DNA of 64,000 nucleotides from Saprospiraceae bacterium (GTDB taxonomy: Bacteria > Bacteroidota > Bacteroidia > Chitinophagales > Saprospiraceae): assembly GCA_016717655.1 (NCBI GenBank), contig JADKFC010000002.1, positions 447,427 through 511,426 of the forward strand, in the 5' to 3' direction. Each line of letters begins with the position of its first letter. The stretch's first letter is position 1. Shown here piece by piece: positions 48,981 to 57,842 of this stretch. The translations under genes were made by a program, and so were the position numbers. Under the pieces are notes generated by a model, which saw only the letters and a program-made list of their open reading frames with translations, was not told where the DNA came from and did no database searches.

Positions 48981-51518
48981 CTACTTGTCATCTATCAGGC
49001 GATACCTGAATCCTCCATACCACATCACACCAAATACAGGTCCCCATACCAGTGAGGCATCAAAATAAGGGCTGTAAGGCTCGCCTGCACTGATGATCGG
49101 ATTGGGTTGCTGGTAATCAAAAATATTTTCTCCTCCTACATAGATCTCAAAAACATTGCCAAAGGCTTTAGTGACCTGGGCATTGCTTACCCAATAAGCA
49201 TCCGACCTGGCTGGCAGTTGATAGGCCTCAGGATTAGTGCCGGTACCCGGTATTCTCTTGCTGCCCTGCCATGAAATGGTATAGTCAAAGCGCCAGCCCG
49301 ATTTGTGGGCGTAACCCACATTGGCAAAAGTTCGATGAGGAGAAACCAGCGGCTTGGCCAGGGTATTGCCGCTAAAGGTTGTTTTCACATCGTTGAATCT
49401 ATAAGCCAGTCGGATATCCAGTCCTTCTACCGGACTGAGGTCCACCTGGGTCTGAATGCTTCTTGAATAAGACTTACCCGCCAGGTTGTATACCACAAAC
49501 TGTTGTGGATTGCGATCAAAGTCGGCCACAATCTGGTTTTCAAAATGGGTCAGGTACAGGTCTAGAGAATATTGAATCTTGTCTGTAAAGTCGTGGGTAA
49601 GGTTGAGGCCATAATTCCAGGCCACTTCTGCCTGCAAGCCATACGGTGTGTTGCCACCATTTGCTTCTACGATAAATTCTCTGTTGGATGCCAGTACACC
49701 TATGTTCTCGGCAATGATATTGGAAGTTCTTTGTCCTCTGCCGGCCGATGCTCTTAACACCGTCCATTGCGAAACAGCATATCTGGCATGGACGCGGGGC
49801 GTCATAAAAAATCCGTATTGGTTGTGGTGGTCTGCCCTGAGACCCAACACCAGGTCGAATTTTTCGTTTTTTGAATAGGTGTATTCTCCAAAAATACCCG
49901 GCACGTATTCCTCTCTCGCAAATTCAATTACGCCAAGGGTCTCGTCTGTAATTTCTGCCTGAAAGCTGGAACCCATGGTTAACTTATGCTCTTTATTACC
50001 TTTAATGGTAGTCTGGTAAAGTAAATTGGCATATAACATTTTCTGAGTACCGTTGTAAACACGACTACCAAAATTAGACGCCTGATCGTAATAAATGGCT
50101 CCCAGCTGAAAACCAATACTTTTGTTGACCTGGTCCAAAAATGCCTTTCCCCTTTTCATCCATGCTTCGTATCTATTGCTCTTGATCCTTGCCTGCCACA
50201 GCTGATAGCCCGGAGGGTGCATGCCCTCATGGTGACTGATGTCCTGTCCGCTGGTATTGTCATTTTGGGTTACTTTCAAACCAAACTGCCCCTCGTTGCC
50301 ATTGTCACCATAGTATTTCCAATTGTTGGTCAGAGAAAAGCCGCTGCCTTTGGGCATATCCAAAAATCCATCATAATTGTTGTCGTGTGCCTGGTTTCTG
50401 GTATTGTAATGAAACAACACATTGGTATCAAAATGATCACTCACCTCAGTATTGGCTACTACATTGCCTTCGATTCTGCCTCCACTGCCATAATAGCCAT
50501 TCACAAATAATTTTTCTGCATCTGTTGGTTTTTTCAACTCCACATTGATCTGCCCGGCTATGCTTTCAAAACCATTGAGCACAGAGCCTGTCCCCAGATT
50601 GAGCTGGATACTTTCGATCCATGGTCCGGGAATAAAGCCAAGTCCGTAGATAGAAGCCAGGCCTCGCACATCGGGCATATTTTCACGAGTGATCTGAACA
50701 TAAGGGCCTGCCAGACCCAACATCTCAATTTGTTTGGTGCCGGTTACCGCATCGGTATAAGATACATCAACGGCGGGATTGGTTTCAAAACTTTCAGACA
50801 GGTTGCAGCAAGCTGCTTTGGTCAATTCTCTCTGGCTGATCTTGCGCATTTTAATGGGAGAAATATAGGAGACTTCAATTGAACGTTTGCGTTCCCTGAT
50901 CTCAATTTCGTCCAGCAACACCCCTTCGGTAAGCACTACTTCGATGTGACCTGCCCTTTTCACCAAAACGGTGTCTGAAGTATAACCTACATATTGGATG
51001 ACCAGACTGTCGTGTCCCGGCTGCATCGGAATCACAAAGCTGCCATCATTGCGGGATGAGGTGATGGCTGTGCCACCTGACCAATACACGGTAGCTCCAA
51101 TAATGGCTGATTTTTTCCCGGCCTTGTTTTTTTCATAGATGATGCCCACTACTTCTTCCACCGATGCAATTTTTGGAATAGCCGTTTCATGTTCATGTCC
51201 TCCTGTTCGGTAGTCACAACAGGCGGGCAGGCTGTGATAGACATCATCATTGGCCTTTAGTTTTTCGGTGTCGTGGCCGACATTGGCTATGGCACGGTGC
51301 AGTTCCATTTCTGCAAAAAGCTGGGCTTCCACCTCCAGGGTCAGTATTTTAGTTTCTTCATTCCAGTCGGCTTTAAGTACTCCGATGGTTTTTAACGCGG
51401 CTTCTTCGATACGGTCTTTGCACATGCCGCATGCTCCTTCCACCCGCGTGGTATAGCTTGTTTGGGCCGATAATAAAATCGAGCAGCCCATCAACAAGAT
51501 TGTGGTGATAATTTTCAT
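48981..51518 (-). CDS. TonB-dependent receptor with N-terminal HMA metal-binding domain
   Basis: 845 residues. A signal peptide (TTILLMGCSILLSAQ) is followed by a heavy-metal-associated domain: VEGACGMCKDRIEEAALKTI, with the CxxC at about residues 31-34, then VLKADWNEETKILTLEVE. A CarboxypepD_reg-like domain follows (IIGATVYWSGGTAITSSRND, VIQYVGYTSDTV), then the plug (GLGFIPGPWIESIQLNLGTG) and a 22-strand barrel ending VMWYGGFRYRLIDDK. TKAACCNLSESFETNPAVDV, a double Cys before the plug, is typical of receptors linked to metal handling. It is the last gene after an ECF sigma, anti-sigma and Cys/His-rich protein, so it is probably induced by copper or a similar metal. The transported substrate is not proven. 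Confidence 0.88.
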   Translation of the reverse strand: MKIITTILLMGCSILLSAQTSYTTRVEGACGMCKDRIEEAALKTIGVLKADWNEETKILTLEVEAQLFAEMELHRAIANVGHDTEKLKANDDVYHSLPACCDYRTGGHEHETAIPKIASVEEVVGIIYEKNKAGKKSAIIGATVYWSGGTAITSSRNDGSFVIPMQPGHDSLVIQYVGYTSDTVLVKRAGHIEVVLTEGVLLDEIEIRERKRSIEVSYISPIKMRKISQRELTKAACCNLSESFETNPAVDVSYTDAVTGTKQIEMLGLAGPYVQITRENMPDVRGLASIYGLGFIPGPWIESIQLNLGTGSVLNGFESIAGQINVELKKPTDAEKLFVNGYYGSGGRIEGNVVANTEVSDHFDTNVLFHYNTRNQAHDNNYDGFLDMPKGSGFSLTNNWKYYGDNGNEGQFGLKVTQNDNTSGQDISHHEGMHPPGYQLWQARIKSNRYEAWMKRGKAFLDQVNKSIGFQLGAIYYDQASNFGSRVYNGTQKMLYANLLYQTTIKGNKEHKLTMGSSFQAEITDETLGVIEFAREEYVPGIFGEYTYSKNEKFDLVLGLRADHHNQYGFFMTPRVHARYAVSQWTVLRASAGRGQRTSNIIAENIGVLASNREFIVEANGGNTPYGLQAEVAWNYGLNLTHDFTDKIQYSLDLYLTHFENQIVADFDRNPQQFVVYNLAGKSYSRSIQTQVDLSPVEGLDIRLAYRFNDVKTTFSGNTLAKPLVSPHRTFANVGYAHKSGWRFDYTISWQGSKRIPGTGTNPEAYQLPARSDAYWVSNAQVTKAFGNVFEIYVGGENIFDYQQPNPIISAGEPYSPYFDASLVWGPVFGVMWYGGFRYRLIDDK

Positions 51519-51597
51519 GATAATTTTCTGATCTGATAAATAAAAAAGTTAACTCGTGTACAAAGACAGGAGCATAAAAAATCAACAAACTGTCAGA

Positions 51598-51981
51598 TCA
51601 AAATAATCGGGGAGGTTGCAGCAGAATGTGCACAATATCGAGTCCCCTATGGTTGGACAGGCCGTTGGGATCGGCCTTTTCAGAAACAGGAATGTTTTTT
51701 TGAACAAAGGAAAAATGCGGAAAAGGCAGATAGTTGAGGCTGGTATGGCAGTTGACACACTTGCACATATCGCCGGTGCATGATTTGTGGTTGTCTTCGT
51801 CCTTTTCTTTGGTAATTTTAGTTTCACAGCTGTGTTGGCTGTGTGAGCAACAGGTAAATTTTTTCTGGGTAGTCACCACTGTTTGGGTATGACTGCCACA
51901 ACATCCATAGTCCTTCAGTACGTAAAGGGCAAACGACTGCACATAAATTAGAAGGGCTAATATGGTGTAAAGGAATTTCAA
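51598..51981 (-). CDS. Cys/His-rich secreted protein, HYC_CC_PP-like
   Basis: 127 residues with a signal peptide (FLYTILALLIYVQSFA). The mature part is rich in metal ligands: YGCCGSHTQTV, KFTCCSHSQHSCETK, SCTGDMCKCVNCHTSLN, and later HRGLDIVHILLQPPRLF. The YxxCC plus PP ending fits the HYC_CC_PP family of Bacteroidota, which is often linked to copper or mercury loci. A role as a periplasmic metal buffer or sensor is inferred. Its ATG overlaps the stop of the anti-sigma gene as ATGA. Confidence 0.72.
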   Translation of the reverse strand: MKFLYTILALLIYVQSFALYVLKDYGCCGSHTQTVVTTQKKFTCCSHSQHSCETKITKEKDEDNHKSCTGDMCKCVNCHTSLNYLPFPHFSFVQKNIPVSEKADPNGLSNHRGLDIVHILLQPPRLF

Positions 51982-52208
51982 ACCGTGTGGTTCATTTTAT
52001 TTTTGATGTTGTCGATCAGGCCATTGGAAACATTAGGGCGCTTGATATTGCTTTTGATGTATTCCCTGAAGTTTTTTTCCTTTCGAAAAAGAGAGGAACA
52101 TTTGGGATCAACATCAACCCTTTGCAATAGTTGCTGCTTGTCATCGCTGCACAACTCATTGTCGAAATACATGGAGATCTGCTTTCTCAAATCCTGATAA
52201 TTGCTCAT
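51978..52208 (-). CDS. Short anti-sigma factor-like protein
   Basis: 76 residues, MSNYQDLRKQISMYFDNELC, then SDDKQQLLQRVDVDPKCSSL. The helix-turn pattern YFDNEL-SDDKQQLLQRV-DPKCSSLF matches the zinc-type anti-sigma domain (normally HxxxCxxC), but the His is missing and only two Cys remain. It has no membrane helix. The position, 46 bp downstream of the ECF sigma factor gene, supports the role. It may be a soluble anti-sigma factor that senses metal or redox state through the remaining Cys. Confidence 0.7.
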   Translation of the reverse strand: MSNYQDLRKQISMYFDNELCSDDKQQLLQRVDVDPKCSSLFRKEKNFREYIKSNIKRPNVSNGLIDNIKNKMNHTV

Positions 52209-52254
52209 GCTGCCATTGTTTTAAAGTTTGCGGTGCTATTACATTTATTGGGCA

Positions 52255-52866
52255 TTACTCTTCCTCTTCACTGTCCTTACTCCGGTAATCTTTATAACCC
52301 ATTTTCCGAGCGTAGGTCTTTAGTTTTTCTTTTAGCATGTTGCGGGCTCTAAACAACCTAGATCTTACGGTACCAATAGGTACATCGATGATCTTGGAAA
52401 TTTCCTCGTAGGTAAATTCTTCGATGTCACAAAGCAAAATAACCGTTCTAAAATCAATGGGTAGCGAATTGAGTGCTATTGTTACTTCATCACCCATCCT
52501 GTCTTTAAACAGGTCCTCCCGTAAATCGGTCAGTGATGAGGCATTTGGATCTTCGCTGTCCTGGTAGGTTACAATGTCTTCGTAGTCTACCTTGGTTGGT
52601 CTTTTGCTCTTTTTGCGATATTCATTAATATACGCATTTTTTAAAATCTTAAACAACCAAGCCTTTGCATTAGTTCCCTCAACATAACGATCTATGAATT
52701 TATGTGCTTTGAGGTAGGTCTCCTGCACCAGGTCTTCAGCATCCTGGTCATTGTAAGTCAGGTGAAAAGCAAAGGTCTTCAGGGCTTCCAGATGGGGGAA
52801 CAATTCCTCATTGAAAATCCTTCTTTCTCTTTCGCTACTATGTATCGCTGGTCCCTCCACTTTCAC
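52255..52866 (-). CDS. ECF RNA polymerase sigma factor
   Basis: 203 residues. Region 2 holds FAFHLTYNDQDAEDLVQETY and AKAWLFKILKNAYINEYRKK, and region 4 holds ALNSLPIDFRTVILLCDIEE and FTYEEISKIIDVPIGTVRSR. Both are standard for extracytoplasmic-function sigma-70 factors. It directs RNA polymerase to a small regulon, probably including the next three genes. On the minus strand, TACCTTTG at 52877-52884 is a -7 box just before the ATG. It may be autoregulated. Confidence 0.92.
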   Translation of the reverse strand: MKVEGPAIHSSERERRIFNEELFPHLEALKTFAFHLTYNDQDAEDLVQETYLKAHKFIDRYVEGTNAKAWLFKILKNAYINEYRKKSKRPTKVDYEDIVTYQDSEDPNASSLTDLREDLFKDRMGDEVTIALNSLPIDFRTVILLCDIEEFTYEEISKIIDVPIGTVRSRLFRARNMLKEKLKTYARKMGYKDYRSKDSEEEE

Positions 52867-53051
52867 AATTGAAATACAAAGGTAATATTTATAAATTGCA
52901 GTATCGCATGAATAAATTATTAATATGTAAGTTATTTATTTCAATACAAATAGGCTTAATATATGGGTTGAAAGTAGCCTAATTATGACATCAAAACCCT
53001 GATAATGTGTCGCTTGAACCCAGAAAAAGCATCATTTTTTATGAAAAATCC

Positions 53052-53082
53052 TTGGTAAATGTCAGAAATTCAGTTACATTTG
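53052..53082 (+). promoter_or_regulatory. Bacteroidota-type promoter of rpsU
   Basis: TTG (53052-53054), 20 nt, then TACATTTG (53075-53082) fits the consensus very well. The ATG of rpsU lies 30 nt downstream. Confidence 0.7.
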
Positions 53083-53111
53083 CGTCTCTTAAAAAAATAT
53101 CATTTCATAAC

Positions 53112-53303
53112 ATGTTGATAATTAACATCAAAGACGACGAATCAATCGACAGAGCGCTCAAAAGGTACAAGCGTAAATACCAATTAACCGGTGTAATCAA
53201 TGAGTTGAGGAGGAGAAAAAACTTCACCAAGCCATCCGTTGAGCGCAGGAATGAAATCTTGAACGCACAGTACAGATTGCAAAAATACGGTAGCCAGGAC
53301 TAG
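53112..53303 (+). CDS. rpsU: 30S ribosomal protein S21
   Basis: 63 residues, the usual size. It starts MLIINIKDDESIDRALKRYK, then RKYQLTGVINELRRRKNFTK and PSVERRNEILNAQYRLQKY, the S21 pattern with a highly basic centre. The start at 53112 is chosen because the longer frame from 53007 crosses the promoter. The protein binds near the 3' end of 16S rRNA and helps translation start. It is transcribed alone, with its own promoter and terminator. Confidence 0.95.
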   Translation: MLIINIKDDESIDRALKRYKRKYQLTGVINELRRRKNFTKPSVERRNEILNAQYRLQKYGSQD

Positions 53304-53330
53304 TCCGGGATTTCCGTGCAAGATAAAAGA

Positions 53331-53364
53331 GGGGTTGTTCCATTGGGGCAATCCCTTTTTTTTT
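53331..53364 (+). terminator. Rho-independent terminator of rpsU
   Basis: Stem GGGGTTG/CAATCCC (one G-T pair), an 11-nt loop, then nine T. It lies 28 bp after the rpsU stop. Confidence 0.85.
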
Positions 53365-53365
53365 C

Positions 53366-53416
53366 GGAGCATCCGGGCATCCGGCAGCGGAGCATCCGGC
53401 AGCGGAGCATCCGGCA
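53366..53416 (+). repeat. 15-bp tandem repeat, about three units
   Basis: The unit AGCATCCGGCAGCGG occurs in tandem, with a shortened first unit (GAGCATCCGGGC). It directly follows the rpsU terminator. No coding meaning is seen. Confidence 0.7.
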
Positions 53417-53508
53417 AATTAGTAGTGGGTAAGAGCATGTCCCTATCTTTAATGTATCGATGGTTTATGGATCGCCATACAAAAACCGACCATTATTTTT
53501 GAAATAAC

Positions 53509-53600
53509 CACAGCGACGCAATATTTTGCGTCGTAATATTTTGTGTTTTAACTTTCGAATCACCCATGCTGTCCATACGCTGGGACTCGGTTGTAAGGAT
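53509..53600 (+). repeat. Dispersed hairpin element, copy A
   Basis: GCGACGCAA (53513-53521) pairs with TTGCGTCGT (53526-53534), one G-T pair at the end. It is followed by AATATTTTG, GTTTTAAC, TTTCGAAT, CACCC and GTCCATAC, which match copy B at 53718 in the same order. Confidence 0.75.
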
Positions 53601-53717
53601 CGAAAGTAGAGTCCTTAAGATAGAAGAGTACCACCAATTTACCTACTGATATACAGATTTACTGGTTTACCGAGGTATGAATGGATTGTTATGCAAAAGC
53701 GATACCTCAATTTTGAA

Positions 53718-53815
53718 ACATCTGTGGCGACGCAATGCTTTGCGTCGCAATATTTTGAGTTGTAACCTTCGAACCACCCTTGCATTTGTCCATATGCGGG
53801 TACCCTGTGAAGTAG
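53718..53815 (+). repeat. Dispersed hairpin element, copy B
   Basis: Perfect stem GCGACGCAA (53727-53735)/TTGCGTCGC (53740-53748), then AATATTTTG, GTTGTAAC, CTTCGAAC, CACCC and GTCCATAT. The similarity to copy A runs for about 80 bp, so this is a family of mobile or structural intergenic repeats. Confidence 0.75.
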
Positions 53816-53927
53816 TCCAGGAATAAGACATCATTATTTGCCGAGCATGTATCAAAACAGGATAAAACCCTTCCTGGGATAAAATTGTTGGTGTAACATT
53901 TCTTCCACTTTTCTACGAATGGCGGCA

Positions 53928-55406
53928 TTAAAAAGTCTTTTGCACTCCAACTTTAATACTGCTTAAACCCAAAGAATCTTCAGTATTGGCCAACTTTTTA
54001 AAATCATCTGTAAGATTGAAAAAGTTGAGATCCAGGTAAAATCCAAAATCATTGACCTTTTCATTTCCAAGCAATACCTTTACACCAAAATCAAAATAAT
54101 ATTGAGTCGCATTCGAAAATTTAGTGGCAGATAAAAACTCTTTCTTCCTTGACAAAGGCGTATTGTAATTCAAAGAGCCATATAAACTCAATACTTTATC
54201 TACAATTATATTTTCATACCCCAACTTAATATTCAATTGGGTAAATTCCAAATTGCCATTGCTCAACATGCTAAAGTCTTTGCTGTTGATATTAATCAAA
54301 TAATTGAACACCGATTTATACGATGAATCATTTGTTATGGCCTTTAAGTTATATGTACCTGAAAAATTTATACCATACTTTGACACTTCAGGCGTGACAA
54401 GTTGCGCAAGCATGGTTGTGTCAAAGTCATTGTCATTTCCTGCATAAATACTAATTTTATGTAGCCCCAACTTTTTAAATTCCTTTGCACCTAATAATGT
54501 GATGGATGGTGCTACTTTGTTTTTAATAGCAATTTGAGGTAGAGCTCCAATGATGTCTTGATTGTTAGCTTGTGACGATAATTTTTCCTTTTTCCATGTA
54601 GTTTCGCTATCTTCTATTTGCTTCATCAATCTGGCAGTACGCACACTTAAAGTATCATACAAAATTTTTGATTTCTTGCTTTGTACATCAAGGTATTTAA
54701 TAAATACTTCCAGCTTTCCATAATAATTTTTTGCCTTCGAAATGGTATCAGATAAAATATCTATATCATTTTTGTATTCATCAGAGTCGTCTTTTAATGA
54801 AAACAATTGTTTATGCATCTTCATTATTTCATCCCTTTTCTCTTTATCATTATCTAACAAATGACCAAGAGTTTTTTCAATTACATAAATATGCTCTCTG
54901 GTTTGTTTAAAAGCAGCTTTAGAATTCTCTATTTGCAAATTTGCATCCCTTACTAAGTAAATAAGGTTAATGGAGTCAGTAATATGGCTCATTTTTTTTC
55001 GTTCTTCTTCTTTCATAATTTTTTCCTCCAATACCTTTCTTTCAAGTTCCTTTTTTTCAAGCACTCTTTTTTCTAGTTGCTCCAATTTATTATTTTTCTT
55101 ATTAATTCTGGCAATTTCTGCTTTCAATTCTTTCATTTCCTTTGTTAATTTATCTACATCTACAACTGGAGTCTCTTGTGTCTCTATTTCAATTTTTTGT
55201 TGAAAGACATTAATGATGTTTTCAAAAGAATTTCCCACGTTTTTAAATCCTTCCACTTCTCTTAAATACTGGTCTTTATCAAATAATTTCACCTCTTTGA
55301 TTGTATCCGGCTGCACAATATTGGCGCGATACAATTGGGCAACTTGACCTTTAACAATAGATTGAACAATGCTAATTAAAGCAATAACAATAATGAACTT
55401 TTTCAT
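53928..55406 (-). CDS. Secreted coiled-coil protein with C-terminal beta barrel-like domain
   Basis: From the ATG at 55406: MKKFIIVIALISIVQSIVKG, a signal peptide. Residues about 75-300 are a long charged coiled coil (KLTKEMKELKAEIARINKKN, LEQLEKRVLEKKELERKV). The last 190 residues have alternating beta strands (GINFSGTYNLKAITNDSSYK, YYFDFGVKVLLGNEKVNDFG) ending SSIKVGVQKTF, like a small outer-membrane barrel. It could be a filament-linked envelope protein. The AT content is clearly higher than in its neighbours, and it sits between two repeat regions, which fits a transferred gene. I recognise no family. Confidence 0.7.
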   Translation of the reverse strand: MKKFIIVIALISIVQSIVKGQVAQLYRANIVQPDTIKEVKLFDKDQYLREVEGFKNVGNSFENIINVFQQKIEIETQETPVVDVDKLTKEMKELKAEIARINKKNNKLEQLEKRVLEKKELERKVLEEKIMKEEERKKMSHITDSINLIYLVRDANLQIENSKAAFKQTREHIYVIEKTLGHLLDNDKEKRDEIMKMHKQLFSLKDDSDEYKNDIDILSDTISKAKNYYGKLEVFIKYLDVQSKKSKILYDTLSVRTARLMKQIEDSETTWKKEKLSSQANNQDIIGALPQIAIKNKVAPSITLLGAKEFKKLGLHKISIYAGNDNDFDTTMLAQLVTPEVSKYGINFSGTYNLKAITNDSSYKSVFNYLININSKDFSMLSNGNLEFTQLNIKLGYENIIVDKVLSLYGSLNYNTPLSRKKEFLSATKFSNATQYYFDFGVKVLLGNEKVNDFGFYLDLNFFNLTDDFKKLANTEDSLGLSSIKVGVQKTF

Positions 55407-55559
55407 GAATAAATTTTCTGTAAAAATCATCATAATAATTTTTGCCCACAATATAACTTTTGTTATAAGCTGGAAACTTATCAACTATGAAGCTGCATTG
55501 CTGGTCCAACCTCTGATTCCTGTTTACAATTACGAATTACGAGGACTTAATTAAGAATT

Positions 55560-55817
55560 TCGACATTCGGATGTCGGTTAGCGGTGAGCGGATGTCGGTG
55601 AGCGGTTGTCGGTTAGCGGTACGCGGCCTGTCTAACTGGCGTTAGCCAGGTAGATGAGCGGTTGTCGGTGAGCGGTTGTCGGTTAGCGGTGAGCAGTGAG
55701 CGGTGAGCGGATGTCGGTGAGCAGTTAGCGGTGAGCGGCCTGTCTAACTGGCGTTAGCCAGGTAGATGAGCAGTTGTCGGTGAGCGGTTGTCGGTGAGCG
55801 GTGAGCGGTAAGCGGTT
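55560..55817 (+). repeat. 7-bp repeat array II with two hairpin spacers
   Basis: Units TGAGCGG, TTAGCGG, TTGTCGG, ATGTCGG and TAAGCGG follow each other in strict 7-bp steps. Twice, at about 55626-55657 and 55739-55770, the array carries CCTGTCTAACTGGCGTTAGC plus CAGGTAGATGAG, with hairpin CTGGC-GTTA-GCCAG. The array ends 3 bp before the stop codon of the minus-strand gene at 55821. Confidence 0.9.
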
Positions 55818-55820
55818 GAC

Positions 55821-57215
55821 TCAGTCCCCTGATACCCGGTTAACTGACACCCTATACAACTCCATGCACCACCTTCTATATAACAAAGGAGAAATTTGCT
55901 CTGGATTCGAAATTTGCCCATTATTCGAATCCGCCGCTTTGATAAATGTTATCAAATTTTTATAACTGTCGAAAAGGTGTTTCGACATGCGGAGTTGGTT
56001 TCGCTTGAGAAAGTTTTGGGACGAGGTGAGGGCTGTTTCGTAGATGTGACGCTCACAATCACGGTTTTCAAAAGCGGCAATGAGGTGCAGGCCCTGAGCC
56101 AGATTCTTTTGATTGAAAGTTGGGAAGACGTGTCTACCCGTGTAGAGGTGGATTTCGGGAAAACGGTGGTGATAAAAACAACACTGAGCCATGGCAAGGG
56201 CCTGGGTTGCCTCCGTGTCTTCCGTTACTACAGAGGGCATCCATTTTTCTATAAATTTTACAGTTTCTTCGTAGTCGCTGATCAGGCATTGCTGCACTAC
56301 AATATTATGAAAAACAGCGGAAGGCAGACGGTCATTGGTGAAATATATACCTGACTTCATGCCAAAGTCGAGCAGGTCGTGCATGATCTTTGGGTCTTTG
56401 ATGAGTCCCTTACTCCATAATCGCATTGACACTCTTTGCATGTATCTGCCAATAATTAAAAACATACGGGTACCAGGTACCAGGCGGCCACCTAGTAAAA
56501 TATCCTTTAATTCCATAAATGCAGGTACCTGATTGTCGCGAATCATAGAAAGCGATAATTCCAAGATGTGGCTGGTTTCATCCGATTCAATCGTATCAAT
56601 TAACTTTGCATTTTCCTGGATACACTCTGTAAAATTAAAATTATTGATATCACCCCAGTTGTGTAACTCTGTATTGATTAAAAGTAATTTTGCCTTCATG
56701 TACTGCCGAAAACTGCCAGCCATTTCCATGTACTTTTCCTTTGGTAAGGACTCTCTAGCAGGGTTGTTGCTAAACAGTTGATCAAACATGGCCAGGGCCT
56801 TAATCCTGGTACGGTGTAGATCTGCTTTACCTTCTTCCGTTATGCCTCTTTCTATGCGATTGTACGTTTGATCCGCCAGGTGGTAAAGTCCATTTTTATT
56901 AAGCCATCGTTGGGCCAGATGGTCCATTGTAAATTCTTCCTGTTTCAAAGTCTCCAGAGCCATCCACTCCTCTGCCCAGTTGTAGAGCAGCGACAAATAA
57001 TTGGCAATCGTCTTTTTGGTTGATTTTGGAAATATCTTTTCATTGATGTATTCCGGCGACTTTTGATCTTCCTTCTTCTTTACAGATGCAGCCAGGTACT
57101 CAAACACCTTAAAAATATCAGAATCTGCGTACGTCTTGGTCAGCAGATATTTTTTCAAGTCCTGTGTTTGCGACTGCTCCAGATGGTCAATCAGTACTAC
57201 AATTTTACTCAACAT
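55821..57215 (-). CDS. Hypothetical helical protein, 464 residues
   Basis: No signal peptide or membrane segment, so probably cytoplasmic. It is mainly helical throughout (MLSKIVVLIDHLEQSQTQDL, TIANYLSLLYNWAEEWMALE, NWGDINNFNFTECIQENAKL, FLIIGRYMQRVSMRLWSKGL). TPR- or HEAT-like packing is possible. I know no named family. The last residues before the stop (RVSVNRVSGD) sit just before array II, so the 3' end may have been changed by the repeat. Confidence 0.6.
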   Translation of the reverse strand: MLSKIVVLIDHLEQSQTQDLKKYLLTKTYADSDIFKVFEYLAASVKKKEDQKSPEYINEKIFPKSTKKTIANYLSLLYNWAEEWMALETLKQEEFTMDHLAQRWLNKNGLYHLADQTYNRIERGITEEGKADLHRTRIKALAMFDQLFSNNPARESLPKEKYMEMAGSFRQYMKAKLLLINTELHNWGDINNFNFTECIQENAKLIDTIESDETSHILELSLSMIRDNQVPAFMELKDILLGGRLVPGTRMFLIIGRYMQRVSMRLWSKGLIKDPKIMHDLLDFGMKSGIYFTNDRLPSAVFHNIVVQQCLISDYEETVKFIEKWMPSVVTEDTEATQALAMAQCCFYHHRFPEIHLYTGRHVFPTFNQKNLAQGLHLIAAFENRDCERHIYETALTSSQNFLKRNQLRMSKHLFDSYKNLITFIKAADSNNGQISNPEQISPLLYRRWCMELYRVSVNRVSGD

Positions 57216-57385
57216 AGCCTAGTTGGTTTCGTGGAATAAAAATACACTTTTCAACTGATATTCAAACAAATAGAAGAATATTTTGACTTTTTTTTAATGG
57301 AAATATCAAAATACTGAACCAAGTATTAGTGCCAAAAACATGCAATTTGCGGGTCGAAACGAGGCCACTATCTGCTATGAATCCG

Positions 57386-57591
57386 AGCACTTGTCCCAAC
57401 GCCAGTTGACTAGTGTAGAGAGCCGGGGACAGAGCACTTGTCCCTATGCCAGTAAACCGGTGTAGGGAGCCGGGGACGGAGCAACGGAGCACTTGTCCCT
57501 ATGCCGGTAAACCGGTGTAGGGAGCCGGGGACGGAGCATCGGAGCACTTGTCCCAACGCCAGTTTACTGGTGTAGGGAGCCGGGGACAGAG
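57386..57591 (+). repeat. Tandem array of four 28-nt hairpins
   Basis: Units start at 57394, 57441, 57496 and 57551, the last three spaced 55 bp apart. Each has TCCC...GGGA-type outer arms and an inner stem. The inner stems vary together: CCGGT/ACCGG in unit 3 and CCAGT/ACTGG in unit 4. Between the hairpins lies GCCGGGGAC and GAGCACTTG. Confidence 0.85.
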
Positions 57592-57647
57592 GACTTAAGC
57601 CTGGGTGGAATGTTGATTCCTCACCTATATTAATTTGATGCCACCTG

Positions 57648-57710
57648 TGGCGACGCAATGCATTGCGTAGTGCTGCCACCCACACCTTTCTCTATATGCA
57701 GCTTCCTTAC
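57648..57710 (+). repeat. Dispersed hairpin element, short copy C
   Basis: CTGTGGCGACGCAATGCATT then GCGTAGTGC. Left arm 57650-57658 matches copies A and B, but the right arm ends AGT instead of CGC. Similarity is lost after about 40 bp. Confidence 0.65.
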
Positions 57711-57842
57711 TTGGAGCCTTAATTTTTTATCATTTACACTTTTATTTATAAAACCTGAATCAATTATCGCAGGCTACAGTAAAAAAGGACATACCTATCT
57801 TTGTATTAAGGATACCTTCCTCTGGTATGTAACCCTCGTTTG

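Noticed and set aside
57386..57591. CRISPR-like array
   Set aside because: Units are spaced 47-55 bp apart, but the parts between hairpins are also repeated and not unique spacers, and no cas genes are nearby.
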